Below, piece after piece: positions 24,449-34,687 of a stretch of 64,000 bases of DNA (positions are counted from its first letter, which is position 1; each line of letters begins with the position of its first letter). Under the pieces are notes generated by a model, which was given only the letters and a program-made list of their open reading frames with translations, had not been told where the DNA came from and made no database searches. The DNA is from Taibaiella sp041660405 (lineage in GTDB: Bacteria; Bacteroidota; Bacteroidia; Chitinophagales; Chitinophagaceae). Where the stretch lies: assembly GCA_041660405.1 (NCBI GenBank), contig JBAZWL010000002.1, forward strand, positions 186,001 through 250,000. Reading direction: 5' to 3'. Made by a program: the position numbers and the translations under genes.

Positions 24449-24468
24449 AGACGTGCAATTGCACGTCT
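24449..24468. repeat. 20-bp perfect palindrome, REP-like
   Basis: AGACGTGCAATTGCACGTCT is a perfect palindrome between convergent genes, followed by CTAC. A one-base-type variant (G/C swaps only) is at 61184-61203, also between convergent genes, so this is a dispersed palindromic family. It may also act as a terminator hairpin. Confidence 0.85.
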
Positions 24469-24516
24469 CTACTTCAATGTTAATATAAGATACTATGTAC
24501 TGCGTCTCTACGTTTA

Positions 24517-26754
24517 TTATTTCCCAAACTTCTTTTTCAGCATGCTTAAAGCATCGTGAATATTATCGTTTGTGGTTTCCTTTTCCTTAGGCTTTTGTTC
24601 CTGGTTTCTTTTGCTGCGCGGCACTTGCGCCGGTGGCTCCTGGGTTTGCTTTATAGATAATGCAATGCGTTTGCGTTGTACATCCACCTCAGTAACTTTT
24701 ACCATTACCTGATCATTTAGTTTCAGCACTTCACCCGGATCGGTTATATATTTATGGGCCACCTCTGATACGTGTACCAATCCATCCTGCTTTACACCTA
24801 TATCTACAAATGCCCCAAAGCGGGTAAGGTTAGTTACAATACCCGGTACAATCATACCGGCATGCACATCTTCAATAGAATAAATACCTGCAAACTCAAA
24901 AGCCTGTGCTTCACTTCGTGGATCAAGTCCTGGCTTTTTTAATTCTTTAAGAATATCCTGTAAAGTAAGCATACCAATGGTTTCGGTGATGTATTGCTGC
25001 GCTGGTATTTTACTTACTATCGATTCATTGCCGATTATTTCTTTTAACGTAATACCGGAATCTTTAGCCATTTGTTCCACCACTTTATAAGCTTCGGGAT
25101 GCACACCACTTTCATCCAAAGGATTTTCGCCACCTTTTATACGTAAGAATCCTGCGCATTGTTCGTATGCTTTATTACCCAACCTTGCTACTTCTAATAA
25201 TTGCTTTCGATTGGTAAAACGTCCTTTTTCTTTGCGGTAGTTCACAATATTCTCTGCTATAGAAGGGCCTATACCACTTACATAACTCAACAAGTATTTA
25301 CCGGCAGTATTCAGGTTTACACCCACCGCATTTACACAACTAATAACCGTCTGATCCAGTTTATCCTTAAGCCTTATTTGGTTTACATCATGCTGATACT
25401 GTCCTACCCCAATGCTCTTTGGATCTATTTTTACCAGCTCTGCCAATGGGTCCATCAATCTTCTGCCAATGCTTACAGCACCACGTACCGTAATATCATA
25501 ATCAGGAAATTCTTCTCTTGCTATTTCAGATGCGGAATAGATCGAAGCGCCATCTTCATTCACCAGGAATACAGGCAAACCTGTGTCCAGCTTTTTGATA
25601 AACTGCTCCGTTTCCCTTCCGGCTGTTCCATCACCAATCGCGAATGCTTGAATGTTATACTCTTTTACGTAACCTTTTATTTTTTGTTCCGCATCGGTAA
25701 GCCTGAAGTTGTTTTCATGTACGTAGATCAGATCATTCTTTTGCAATTCTCCTTTCTCGTCCAATACTACAACTTTACAGCCTGTACGATATCCGGGATC
25801 AATTGCCAATATTCTTTTACTGCCTAAAGGTGATGAAAGCAGCAACTGTCGCAGGTTTTCTGCAAATACGCTAATCGCTTCTTCATCCGCTTTTGTTTTT
25901 AAGGCCATTCTGAATTCGCTTTCCAAACTTGGCTGCAGCAAACGGCGATAAGCATCTTTAATCGCTTTCTTAACCTGCTCGGCAGCATCATTATTGGCAA
26001 TAAGATATTGCTTTTCAATTTTCATCAAAGCCGTTTCTTCATCAGGCGCAATGCTCATCCTTAAAAAGCCCTCCATAAAACCACGCATGATAGCTAGCAT
26101 GCGATGAGACGGTATTTTGGAAACAGGTTCAGAGAACTCAAAATAGTCTTTATACTTAATCCCTTCAGCTTCTTTTCCGCTTAATATTTTACTTTGTACA
26201 GTTGCATGATCTTCAAACAAACGACGCATTTGAGCACGCACTTCCGCATCTTCATTCACGATCTCTGCAATAATATCTCTTGCACCTTGCAATGCAGCAT
26301 CAGCATCCGCAACCTTCTCATTGATAAATGTTGCTGCTTCTGTCAGTGGTAAAATATCTTCCTGTGCCAACAGCATTAATGCCAAGGGCTCCAAACCATT
26401 TTCACGTGCTGTTTGTGCTTTTGTTTTGCGTTTAGGTTTATAGGGCAGATAAATATCTTCAAGCTCATTTAATGTTTTCGCATCGTTGATCTTCGCTTGC
26501 AAAGTTTCGGTCATTTTACCTTGCTCCGAAATCGTTTTTTCTATAAATAATTTCCTGTCTGAAAACTCCTGCTGAAATTTTGCCTCATCCTGGATATTCT
26601 GAATCTGCACCTCATCCAAATCGCCTGTTTTATCTTTACGGTAACGGGCAATAAATGGGATGGTTGCGCCTTCTGTCAAAAGCTCCAACACGGCAATAAC
26701 CTGTTTTTCAGGAATAGATAATTTACCTGCAACAGGTGCTGAAAATGCTAACAT
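24517..26754 (-). CDS. tex: Tex family RNA-binding protein
   Basis: A 745-residue Tex protein, a cytoplasmic RNA/DNA-binding factor linked to transcription. It opens with IPFIARYRKDKTGDLDE, typical of the N-terminal domain. The YqgF-like domain follows in the middle (LAIDPGYRTGCKVVVLDEKG near 320), then the helix-hairpin-helix region (LLSYVSGIGPSIAENIVNYR near 485-505) and an S1 RNA-binding domain near 635-705 (VTNLTRFGAFVDIGVKQDGLVHVSE). A charged disordered tail ends the protein. All domains are present and the length is normal. Confidence 0.93.
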   Translation of the reverse strand: MLAFSAPVAGKLSIPEKQVIAVLELLTEGATIPFIARYRKDKTGDLDEVQIQNIQDEAKFQQEFSDRKLFIEKTISEQGKMTETLQAKINDAKTLNELEDIYLPYKPKRKTKAQTARENGLEPLALMLLAQEDILPLTEAATFINEKVADADAALQGARDIIAEIVNEDAEVRAQMRRLFEDHATVQSKILSGKEAEGIKYKDYFEFSEPVSKIPSHRMLAIMRGFMEGFLRMSIAPDEETALMKIEKQYLIANNDAAEQVKKAIKDAYRRLLQPSLESEFRMALKTKADEEAISVFAENLRQLLLSSPLGSKRILAIDPGYRTGCKVVVLDEKGELQKNDLIYVHENNFRLTDAEQKIKGYVKEYNIQAFAIGDGTAGRETEQFIKKLDTGLPVFLVNEDGASIYSASEIAREEFPDYDITVRGAVSIGRRLMDPLAELVKIDPKSIGVGQYQHDVNQIRLKDKLDQTVISCVNAVGVNLNTAGKYLLSYVSGIGPSIAENIVNYRKEKGRFTNRKQLLEVARLGNKAYEQCAGFLRIKGGENPLDESGVHPEAYKVVEQMAKDSGITLKEIIGNESIVSKIPAQQYITETIGMLTLQDILKELKKPGLDPRSEAQAFEFAGIYSIEDVHAGMIVPGIVTNLTRFGAFVDIGVKQDGLVHVSEVAHKYITDPGEVLKLNDQVMVKVTEVDVQRKRIALSIKQTQEPPAQVPRSKRNQEQKPKEKETTNDNIHDALSMLKKKFGK

Positions 26755-26811
26755 AATTTGTACTGTTCAGTGTTTTTTAAGGAAGGCGAAGGTAAAGAAA
26801 AACGGGAGTAA

Positions 26812-27375
26812 TTATTCCCGTATAACGTTAATACTTCCATCCGATAATATTTTTAAAATACGAGATGGCGGTACCACATTTTGCTCTTCTTTTCTATGAT
26901 CTACAATATAGTCAACACCATTTTTTATAGCATCATCTATTTGATCAAATGCTTGCGGTGCGGGCTTACCGCTTATATTGGCAGAAGTAGAGATTAACGG
27001 CTTTCTTAATCTTTTAATCAGGCTTTTACAAAACGGATCTTTTGTGATCCGTATAGCTATACTTCCATCTTTGCTTACAAGATTATCGGGTAAGCCAATT
27101 GCCTGCTCATAAATGACCGTTGTAGGCCTGTCAAACTCTTTGATGATATGAATAATATCCGGATGTGGATTAGCTACATATTGAAAAATATCCTTCGCTT
27201 CAGCCAACAGTATAATAAGGCTTTTGCTGTCGTCACGCTGCTTTAGTCCATATATTTTCTTTATAGCATCAGGATTGGTAGCATCGCAACCAATACCCCA
27301 TATAGTGTCTGTAGGATAGAGTAATATTCCTCCACTCTCTACTACCTGTAGTGCTTTATTAATTTCCGTATTCAT
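26812..27375 (-). CDS. tsaC: L-threonylcarbamoyladenylate synthase
   Basis: A 187-residue YrdC/Sua5-domain protein that makes threonylcarbamoyl-AMP for the t6A modification of tRNA position 37. The conserved start LLYPTDTIWGIGCD, KQRDDSKSLIILL (residues about 45-57) and the STSANISGKPAPQ motif near 129 are present. It is the short form without the C-terminal Sua5 domain. It is not overlapped by its neighbours: tex is 57 bases downstream on the same strand and a terminator stands upstream. Confidence 0.92.
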   Translation of the reverse strand: MNTEINKALQVVESGGILLYPTDTIWGIGCDATNPDAIKKIYGLKQRDDSKSLIILLAEAKDIFQYVANPHPDIIHIIKEFDRPTTVIYEQAIGLPDNLVSKDGSIAIRITKDPFCKSLIKRLRKPLISTSANISGKPAPQAFDQIDDAIKNGVDYIVDHRKEEQNVVPPSRILKILSDGSINVIRE

Positions 27376-27391
27376 AAAATGCTACAATGTA

Positions 27392-27424
27392 AAAACCTGG
27401 TAAGTTAAGCTTACCAGGTTTTAT
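27392..27424 (-). terminator. terminator after the reprolysin-like protease gene
   Basis: AAAACCTGGTAAG (27392-27404) pairs with CTTACCAGGTTTT (27410-27422). On the minus strand it follows the protease gene and isolates tsaC from it. Confidence 0.85.
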
Positions 27425-27447
27425 TTATGCTGTCAAAATTAGTGAAA

Positions 27448-29718
27448 CTATTGCAATGATATTCGTTTGACAGCCTTGCTTCCTTTTTGCACATCTTGTA
27501 ATCTCAGATAATAAATTCCTCTGGCGTAAGCAACGACTGGAATAACAAGCTTCTTTTGCATTTTACCTTCCCAAACCCTTTGCCCCAAAGTAGTATACAA
27601 TTGTACTGTTAAAGAAGACTGGCCTTTATTAGATAAAGTAATCTGATTTCCAGCCGGATTAGGGTATACCGAAAGATCATTATTAAGCTCTACATCAGCA
27701 ATTGAATTGGGGACGTTAGTTGTATCCAGCAATTTAAAATTTGCGTTGGAAATGTCAAAAAATACATTTCCCGCGCCCTTAACTTTTACTCTTGCCGTTA
27801 AGCTTGCTGTATCTGGCATAGTAGCTGAATAAGATCCCGTATTGGGTACACCGGTTGCCAATGTCAATGGATAAGTATATCCACCATCAAGAGAAAGAAA
27901 GATATCTACGTTAGGCGTGTTGATAGGGGCAATATTTGTTTGTGCTACATTCCAGGTTATCTGGTGAGAGCTACCTCCGTATAGTGTTTCCGTTGCAAGG
28001 TCAGGCGAAGTAACTTTAAATGGCTGGCCGGTATTAATTACGGTAAGCACTACACTATCATCGGAAAGATTAAAAGCACCCATACCATTAAAAATATTTC
28101 TTGCCGTTAATTTAAAAGTGAGTGTGCGGGCTACTGCAGGTAATCTTTCCCCTCTGTACGCGGTTGTATTCCTTACCAAGGAATCAATACGTGGAAAAAC
28201 CCTTAACCTGGTGCTTTTAGGCCTAAAGCTTCGGAATGATGGGCCAAATGTAAAATTCGCTCCACCATTTTCACTCTGCTCAAAATCGCCACGATTCCAT
28301 TGTTCCCAGCAGTAAGTCATAGTATCGGACGAAGTAGCCACAGCCACAGGTGCCATCAATTCAAATGGAGTAAGATAAGGAATAGTATCAGCACTATTAA
28401 TGGATGGCAATGTAACAGCTGGCGCACCGCCTGCTACATTAGTAGCACAGGTAGCTTCATTTTCTAAAAAGTTACTGATCTGATCGAGGCTTATGGCATG
28501 AAAATATGCATCGCTATTCATCTGAAGATTATTAGTGGAACCACAAATACCTGCATAAGCCATAATGGTACTCCCGCTTCCTGGTTCATAGGCCGTTGTA
28601 AATTCTGCATTATCGTTGCAGGCACCCGTATTTGCATTAAAAGTATGCTCACTGGAAAATTGATGCCCCATTTCATGTGCTACGTAGTCCACATCATAGG
28701 GATCTCCAACGGGGTTAGCCGCTCCTGTTACGCCTCCTGCTTTTAGACTACTGGAGCAAACACAGCTAAGAAAAGCGATTCCCCCGGCACCAGTACTGAA
28801 TATATGCCCGATATCATAATTCGCATTACCGATAACCAAGTCGGTATTGGATTGATTTTCGCCAAGCAGTACTCCTCCATCACTGTTAGTAGAAAAAGGA
28901 TCAGTAGTGGAATTGAGGTAAATCAACAAATCATTATTACCAATAAGTACCATAGTAACACCAAGTTCACGTTCATAAATTCCATTTACCCTGTTCATAG
29001 AAGTAGTCATGGCACTAAGTACCGATGCAGTGGTAGGTGTGCTTCCCCCTACAGCGGCCGCATACTGATAGGTACAAGAAAGGGCGAGCCTGAATGTTTT
29101 TTTTGTGCTGCCATATTGCTTTAATGCTGTTCCAGGGTTTTCTCCATGTATATGTTCAGGCAAGTTGCCGGATGCATCTTTAATTCTTTGCTCATCACCA
29201 ATATCGCAAGTCATGATCTGGCTTTCCGGACGTTTGTAATCACGCTTGTAGTAAACAGAATAATAGCCATCAGCAATGTCGGAGTACGGATCTATCATAA
29301 AAGTATTACTGCCGTCAAATACCATGGCATGAAATCCTTTAACGGTGAAATCAATCTTGGCGGTAACATTTTTATTATCCTTTGCCACAGCAGTGAACGT
29401 TTGTATTTCCTGGTATTTGCTTTGCAAAGGCTCTTCCATCATACTTGTTTTCCAGATATAGAAATCCATGCTTGTTCCATCCGGAAGAGGCAGAGCAATA
29501 GTTTCAGCCTTTGCCCGTTGATCAGGTAGGCCTGATAAAAACACGATCAATTCCTGACCCGCACTTACAACACGATATTGATCAGGAATCAATACTTGTT
29601 TACCCAACGAAGGAGCTTGCCTGCCTTTAAAGGGTTTAAAAAAATCAGCGGCATGTACATTCCCTGCAAAAGCGAGAAGCAATACAATCCAAAGAACATG
29701 ATGCTTATTCCTGATCAT
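27448..29718 (-). CDS. secreted reprolysin-like zinc metalloprotease with T9SS sorting domain
   Basis: A 756-residue exported protease. A signal peptide ends near residue 24 (NVHA). After a prodomain-like N-terminal region comes a metzincin catalytic domain with the zinc motif HEMGHQFSSEH, ligands His348, His352 and His358 and catalytic Glu349, plus a downstream Met-turn candidate (STIMAYAG). Beta-rich domains occupy about 450-670. The C-terminus is a type A T9SS sorting domain (SVYPNPAGNQITLSN, ending KRISLQ), so it should cross the outer membrane and be attached or released. A smaller exported protein gene lies 33 bases upstream and may share its mRNA. Confidence 0.9.
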   Translation of the reverse strand: MIRNKHHVLWIVLLLAFAGNVHAADFFKPFKGRQAPSLGKQVLIPDQYRVVSAGQELIVFLSGLPDQRAKAETIALPLPDGTSMDFYIWKTSMMEEPLQSKYQEIQTFTAVAKDNKNVTAKIDFTVKGFHAMVFDGSNTFMIDPYSDIADGYYSVYYKRDYKRPESQIMTCDIGDEQRIKDASGNLPEHIHGENPGTALKQYGSTKKTFRLALSCTYQYAAAVGGSTPTTASVLSAMTTSMNRVNGIYERELGVTMVLIGNNDLLIYLNSTTDPFSTNSDGGVLLGENQSNTDLVIGNANYDIGHIFSTGAGGIAFLSCVCSSSLKAGGVTGAANPVGDPYDVDYVAHEMGHQFSSEHTFNANTGACNDNAEFTTAYEPGSGSTIMAYAGICGSTNNLQMNSDAYFHAISLDQISNFLENEATCATNVAGGAPAVTLPSINSADTIPYLTPFELMAPVAVATSSDTMTYCWEQWNRGDFEQSENGGANFTFGPSFRSFRPKSTRLRVFPRIDSLVRNTTAYRGERLPAVARTLTFKLTARNIFNGMGAFNLSDDSVVLTVINTGQPFKVTSPDLATETLYGGSSHQITWNVAQTNIAPINTPNVDIFLSLDGGYTYPLTLATGVPNTGSYSATMPDTASLTARVKVKGAGNVFFDISNANFKLLDTTNVPNSIADVELNNDLSVYPNPAGNQITLSNKGQSSLTVQLYTTLGQRVWEGKMQKKLVIPVVAYARGIYYLRLQDVQKGSKAVKRISLQ

Positions 29719-29751
29719 AGTAAGTCGTTGTGGTTAAATAAGTGATTGGTT

Positions 29752-30330
29752 TCATCTTTCGGTTATTGGCATCCTCTTAACGCCGCTATCTTCTTTCCGG
29801 TATAAAAGGTAATAAATTTTGGAGCGCTTTTTCCAGGGCCCAATAATGTAAGATACTCCTCCGCTGATAATTTCCGCGTTTAATACTGCCCCATCGTAGT
29901 CAAGTCTTACCGTTGAACTTTTATCATTAATACCATTTCCCTTCAGTGATACTATTTGAGGAAATTTAGCAGCCAGCTCGGCAGACATGGTCCCTGAATT
30001 GGAAACCTGAACTTCCATACATTGCTGATCACCACCTACCGGCAATGCAATATTTCCTGGTGTTGCTTTTAAAGACATCAAATATTTCTTCAACGTAAGG
30101 TTGTTTACGGTATATACGCTGTATTTTAACGGCAGTTTAGCTGTTCCCTTTCGGGCCGGAAGTTTTAATGCTTTGACATTTTGTATTTTCAACCATTGAA
30201 GTTCAACATTTCCTACCCGGCTTTTACAGGTTGTGGTATTCTTCTGTTGATTTGTTTGTGCTTGTATATTTCCCTGAAAAACAAGAATAACCAATACAAA
30301 CGATAATAGCTTTTGGAAATAGTTTGACAT
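29752..30330 (-). CDS. hypothetical exported protein
   Basis: A 192-residue protein of unrecognised family. A signal peptide ends near residue 25 (NIQAQ). The mature part is beta-rich with alternating hydrophobic residues (VNNLTLKKYLMSLKATPG, KIYYLLYRKED) and no catalytic motif that I can see. Its position 33 bases before the secreted metalloprotease gene suggests a shared transcript and perhaps a chaperone, inhibitor or substrate link, which is inference only. Confidence 0.65.
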   Translation of the reverse strand: MSNYFQKLLSFVLVILVFQGNIQAQTNQQKNTTTCKSRVGNVELQWLKIQNVKALKLPARKGTAKLPLKYSVYTVNNLTLKKYLMSLKATPGNIALPVGGDQQCMEVQVSNSGTMSAELAAKFPQIVSLKGNGINDKSSTVRLDYDGAVLNAEIISGGVSYIIGPWKKRSKIYYLLYRKEDSGVKRMPITER

Positions 30331-30459
30331 AAAGCGAAAATATTAAAATTAATGCATAAGATTTGTCTGATCCGCTGAATTAACATTATACCGCTTTTCC
30401 ATACTTCAACTTTATCAAGTAACTTTACCGCCTCAAAAACAATACAGAATTAGTTATTT

Positions 30460-32865
30460 ATGCAGATTGCCTATAGTTGGTTGATGGATTATCTGCCTCA
30501 GCCTGTTCCGGTTGAGGAGCTAAGTAAAATTTTAACAAGCATTGGCCTTGAAGTAGAGGCTGTTGAAAAATCTGAATCTATACCAGGCGGGCTTGAAGGG
30601 CTTGTAATAGGCCAGGTGGTGACATGTGTTCCGCATCCTGATGCTGATAAATTAAAAATCACTACCGTAAACGTAGGTGGAGATGCCCTTTTACCTATTG
30701 TATGTGGTGCACCGAATGTTGCCATTGACCAAAAAGTAATAGTTGCTACTGTAGGTACTACGGTTCATCCTTTGAAAGGGGAGCCTTTTAAAATAAAGAA
30801 AGCAAAAATAAGAGGGGAAGTAAGTGAAGGTATGATCTGCGCCGAAGATGAAATAGGTCTTGGTGAAAGTCACGATGGCATTATGATTTTACCGGAAGAT
30901 GCAGTAATAGGTACGCTTGCCAAAGACTATTTTAATATTTCAGATTCTGATTTCACGATTCATATAGGACTTACGCCTAACCGAAGCGATGGAAACAGCC
31001 ACATAGGTGTAGCACGTGATGTTTGCGCCTATATGACCCATCATAAAAAAGAACAGTGGTCTGTAAAATATCCTTCAGCTGAACCAAACATTCCTACAAC
31101 TTCTTTGCCTGTAGATATTCATGTTGAAGCTTTGGATGCCTGCCCGAGATATGCTGGTATTTCCATATCCAATGTAACCGTGCAGCCTTCTCCAGAATGG
31201 CTGGTGAAAAGACTGCAAACTATTGGTGTACGATCTATTAATAACGTAGTAGATATCACCAACTATGTACTTCATGAATACGGCCAACCACTTCATGCTT
31301 TTGATTATAATAAAATTGCACAGCATAAAGTTGTAGTTAAATATGCATCTGAAGGAGAAAAATTCACTACACTGGACGATAAAGAAAGAACCTTGCGTGC
31401 TGAAGACCTGATGATCTGCGATGCAGAAAAAGGCATGTGTATCGCCGGTGTTTTTGGTGGTGCAGGATCAGGAGTAAGCGACCAGACCAGCAATATTTTC
31501 CTGGAAAGTGCTTATTTCACACCAAGAGTCATTCGCAGAACATCAATGCACCATGGCTTACGTACTGATGCGGCAACCCATTTTGAAAAAGGTGTAGATG
31601 TGGAAATGGTAATACCTGCGTTAAAACGGGCAGCACAATTAATTGCTGAAATAGCCGGTGGAATTGTTGCTTCGGAGATCTATGATGTTTATCCGCAACC
31701 GCTCGCAGCACAACAAATAACAGTACAATATCAGTACATCAATAATCTTTGTGGTAAAAAATACGCGCCACAAGATGTGGATACGATACTTACTGCATTA
31801 GGTTTTACGATACTGAATAAAACTGCAGATTACATTGAAGTTAAAGTTCCATCTGACAAACCAGATGTAAAGCAAGGAGCTGATATAGTAGAAGAAGTAT
31901 TGAGAATTGATGGCCTGGATAATGTTGAGATCCCTACCAGGCTTAACATTTCACTGCATCGCCGTCCGGCACCTGCCGCTCGCAAATGGAAGGAATTGAT
32001 TGCTACTTACCTGAGCAACGCAGGTCTTCAGGAAATAGTTACCAATTCTATTACCAATAGCAAATACTATGGAGAAGAAGTATCTGTTGTCCGTATGATT
32101 AATAGCCTTTCCAGCGAATTGGACATTATGCGTCCTGCAATGTTGGAAAGCGGGCTTGAAGTCATTTCTTATAATGCCAACCGTAAGGCGCAGGATCTCA
32201 AATTATATGAGTTTGGCAATATTTACCATCAGGAAAGCGTTGGTAAATATACGCAGTCGGCAAAGCTGGCTATATGGATCAGTGGAAACAGCAGGGAGCA
32301 GCACTGGCAGCATCCGGCACAAAAAACGGACATTTATTACATCAAAGGCATACTGCAAAACATTTTTAATCTTTGTGGCATCAAGAAAATACAGGAAGCA
32401 GAAACAGAACATCAGCTGGAATGGAAAAGAGGTAAGCAAGTAGTGGCAACAGCAATGACAGTGCCTGCATCAAAACTTAAAGCATTTGATCTTAAACAGG
32501 AAGTGTATTATGCTGAAGTGGATATTGAAGCATTGACCGAAGCCGCAGAAGGCGTAAAGGTAAAATATAGTGAATTACCTAAGTATCCGTCTATGCGCCG
32601 CGACCTTGCTTTGATCCTGGATAAGAGTGTACCTTATGGCAAAGTGGCGGCTATTGCTCAATCGCAGAAGTGGGAAGCGTTGAAAAGCTATGATCTGTTC
32701 GATGTTTTTGAAAGTGAAAAGATTGGGGCAGACAAAAAATCATTGGCCCTTAGTTTTACTTTTCAGTTAAATGAACGTACTTTAACTGATGAGGAAGTAG
32801 ATGGCATGATGAAACAGCTGATTGCTTCCTACCAAAAAGATCTGCAAGCGCTGATCAGGGAATAA
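30460..32865 (+). CDS. pheT: phenylalanine-tRNA ligase beta subunit
   Basis: The 801-residue beta subunit of phenylalanyl-tRNA synthetase. An N-terminal tRNA-binding OB domain (VIGQVVTCVPHPDADKLKITTVNVG near 50-75) is followed by the B3/B4 editing domain (VQPSPEWLVKRLQTIGVRSINNVVDITNYVLHE near 240-272), the B5 domain, the catalytic-like core and a C-terminal anticodon-binding FDX-ACB domain (SELPKYPSMRRDLALILDK near 705). The length is normal. The alpha subunit gene is not in the window. A coiled-coil gene follows 8 bases later. Confidence 0.95.
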   Translation: MQIAYSWLMDYLPQPVPVEELSKILTSIGLEVEAVEKSESIPGGLEGLVIGQVVTCVPHPDADKLKITTVNVGGDALLPIVCGAPNVAIDQKVIVATVGTTVHPLKGEPFKIKKAKIRGEVSEGMICAEDEIGLGESHDGIMILPEDAVIGTLAKDYFNISDSDFTIHIGLTPNRSDGNSHIGVARDVCAYMTHHKKEQWSVKYPSAEPNIPTTSLPVDIHVEALDACPRYAGISISNVTVQPSPEWLVKRLQTIGVRSINNVVDITNYVLHEYGQPLHAFDYNKIAQHKVVVKYASEGEKFTTLDDKERTLRAEDLMICDAEKGMCIAGVFGGAGSGVSDQTSNIFLESAYFTPRVIRRTSMHHGLRTDAATHFEKGVDVEMVIPALKRAAQLIAEIAGGIVASEIYDVYPQPLAAQQITVQYQYINNLCGKKYAPQDVDTILTALGFTILNKTADYIEVKVPSDKPDVKQGADIVEEVLRIDGLDNVEIPTRLNISLHRRPAPAARKWKELIATYLSNAGLQEIVTNSITNSKYYGEEVSVVRMINSLSSELDIMRPAMLESGLEVISYNANRKAQDLKLYEFGNIYHQESVGKYTQSAKLAIWISGNSREQHWQHPAQKTDIYYIKGILQNIFNLCGIKKIQEAETEHQLEWKRGKQVVATAMTVPASKLKAFDLKQEVYYAEVDIEALTEAAEGVKVKYSELPKYPSMRRDLALILDKSVPYGKVAAIAQSQKWEALKSYDLFDVFESEKIGADKKSLALSFTFQLNERTLTDEEVDGMMKQLIASYQKDLQALIRE

Positions 32866-32873
32866 ACAAGTTT

Positions 32874-33146
32874 ATGAAAGAACTCGAATTATTACAGCAA
32901 AAATTGGAGCAATTGCTTAAACAGTATGCTGCCGTACAGGCAAATGCATCCCGTTTGGAAAAAATCAACTCCCGTCAGGCTGCAGTAATTGAGGAACAAC
33001 AAACAAAGATGGAAACTTTGCAGAAAGAGCTGCAGCTAAAATCTGTGGTGCTTTCTGCTACTTATACCGGTTCAGACAAAGAACAACTGAAGCAGCATCT
33101 TGACCAGGTAATTACTGAGATAGAGAAGAATTTAGAATTACTATAA
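32874..33146 (+). CDS. small coiled-coil protein downstream of pheT
   Basis: A 90-residue protein that is coiled coil nearly from end to end (heptads from ELLQQKLEQLLKQYAAVQ onwards). It resembles the short ZapB-like or FtsL-like coiled-coil proteins that often follow pheT in Bacteroidota, where a zapA gene commonly comes next. Here the next gene is a DUF6452 lipoprotein and no zapA is seen. A role in cell division is possible but not shown. Confidence 0.7.
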   Translation: MKELELLQQKLEQLLKQYAAVQANASRLEKINSRQAAVIEEQQTKMETLQKELQLKSVVLSATYTGSDKEQLKQHLDQVITEIEKNLELL

Positions 33147-33161
33147 AATACAAACCTGGAA

Positions 33162-33713
33162 TTGAATAAAGATTTCAAATTACTCCTGATCCTTTTTGCC
33201 GGATTAACATTCATCGCTTCCTGCGAAAGCAAGGATCCTGAATGCTATCAGCCTACGGTAGTACAGGCATTGTGTAAGTTCAAATTCAGAGATACTCAAA
33301 TAGTACAGGTGCAGGTGGGCAATGATACCAACAACCTTATAGCTGACACTATTGATATTTTCCCTGATAGTGCTATGAATGCTCCACAAATGAGAATTAT
33401 AGGAGAGAGTAAAGATATACTGGTACAGGGTGCCCGTGGCGATAAAACTTTAAGAGTACTCTTTAATTATTCAAAGGATAGTATTCGTTATTCATTCAGG
33501 ACAGACACTACAAGTAATGTGTTTGATACCATCACATTTTACTACGAACCGACTGTACACTTCATTTCCAACAATTGTGGCTATAACTATTTCTACAATA
33601 TACAGAACGTGAAGCATACTACTCACATGCTGGACTCATTCGCAATACCCAATGGCAATGTAACTGATGATGCACAGATTGAAAATGTACAATTATTCTT
33701 CAAACGTAATTAA
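33162..33713 (+). CDS. DUF6452 family lipoprotein
   Basis: A 183-residue lipoprotein with a TTG start. The start is supported because it begins a complete lipoprotein signal (MNKDFKLLLILFAGLTFIASC, lipobox Cys21). The mature domain carries the NNCGYNYFYNI motif near 139-149 that is typical of DUF6452. The function is unknown. Its stop codon directly abuts the ATG of a DUF6048 gene, a pairing common in this phylum, so the two products probably act together in the envelope. Confidence 0.82.
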   Translation: MNKDFKLLLILFAGLTFIASCESKDPECYQPTVVQALCKFKFRDTQIVQVQVGNDTNNLIADTIDIFPDSAMNAPQMRIIGESKDILVQGARGDKTLRVLFNYSKDSIRYSFRTDTTSNVFDTITFYYEPTVHFISNNCGYNYFYNIQNVKHTTHMLDSFAIPNGNVTDDAQIENVQLFFKRN

Positions 33714-34466
33714 ATGAGATTAGCTGTACTGATTTCTATCTCAATCTGTATTTCGTGCTCTTTTGCCCGCGGCCAATCTCCAGCTGATAGTTCAAAAATT
33801 GCACCTGCCAGCAAAGACACGTTAAACAAAAATATCGTAGCTATTGACACCTCTTCCCAAAAGAAGAAAGAGCCGAAGCCTCCTTATGTTCATCAATTTC
33901 GTATTGGTTTCGACTTGAGCCGGATAGCTGCAAACATTATGTTCCCCAGTAAACAAGGCTATGAAATACAAGCTGACTACCTGTTGCGCAACAATATTTA
34001 CCTTGCTGCAGAAACCGGTTTTGGCAAAGGAAAGGTTGATTATGAAAATCTGAAATATTCCAATAATGGTTATTATTTTAAGTTCGGAGTTGATAAATCT
34101 TTTCTTGACATTATAAGTAATAAAGATTTCGATATTGGCTTCATAGGTTTAAGATATGGTATAGGCCCGGGTAAAAGAACTGAGGCTACATACATCATCC
34201 CTTCAATATTTGGTACACCTGCAACGGGGAGTATTCCTGCACAGAATTATCTGGTACATGGGGGAGAAATTACTGGTGGCGTAAAAGTAGAAATGTGGAA
34301 AAACTTCTTTCTGGGCTGGAATGTTAGGATGCGGTTCCTGATTAATTCAGGTGCATTCAAAGAGCTTGCTCCTGCCTACATTCCGGGATTTGGCAAAGGG
34401 GATAAGAGTACGGCTTTCGACATAAATTTTTATGCGAGCTACGCAATAAGATGGGGAGGAAAATAA
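33714..34466 (+). CDS. DUF6048 family exported protein
   Basis: A 250-residue exported protein, translationally adjacent to DUF6452 (TAA then ATG with no gap). The signal peptide ends near residue 21 (ARGQ). A lysine- and proline-rich linker (QKKKEPKPPYVHQ) is followed by a beta-barrel-like domain with RIGFDLSRIAANIMFPSKQGYEIQADYLL near 60-90 and a terminal aromatic strand (DINFYASYAIRWGGK). The family is unique to Bacteroidota as far as I know and has no assigned role; an outer-membrane barrel is likely. Confidence 0.82.
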   Translation: MRLAVLISISICISCSFARGQSPADSSKIAPASKDTLNKNIVAIDTSSQKKKEPKPPYVHQFRIGFDLSRIAANIMFPSKQGYEIQADYLLRNNIYLAAETGFGKGKVDYENLKYSNNGYYFKFGVDKSFLDIISNKDFDIGFIGLRYGIGPGKRTEATYIIPSIFGTPATGSIPAQNYLVHGGEITGGVKVEMWKNFFLGWNVRMRFLINSGAFKELAPAYIPGFGKGDKSTAFDINFYASYAIRWGGK

Positions 34467-34687
34467 TGTTATTCGTTATCTAAAAAATTTATCCAACCTA
34501 CTACCATTTTAACAAAATTCTTCTCTGAATTCTTATAAACGTTAAGATTAAGAATTAAAATAAGGCTCCAACTAATATAGAATTTGTATTAACATTTTTC
34601 TATCCAAAAAACTATAACATAGTCGAATCATGGCATATAAATTGTGCGATGTCCTTTGCATTTCAAAAACAAATGCATGATACGGTT

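Noticed and set aside
25201..25827. 208-residue plus-strand open frame inside tex
   Set aside because: It is antisense to strongly conserved Tex motifs.
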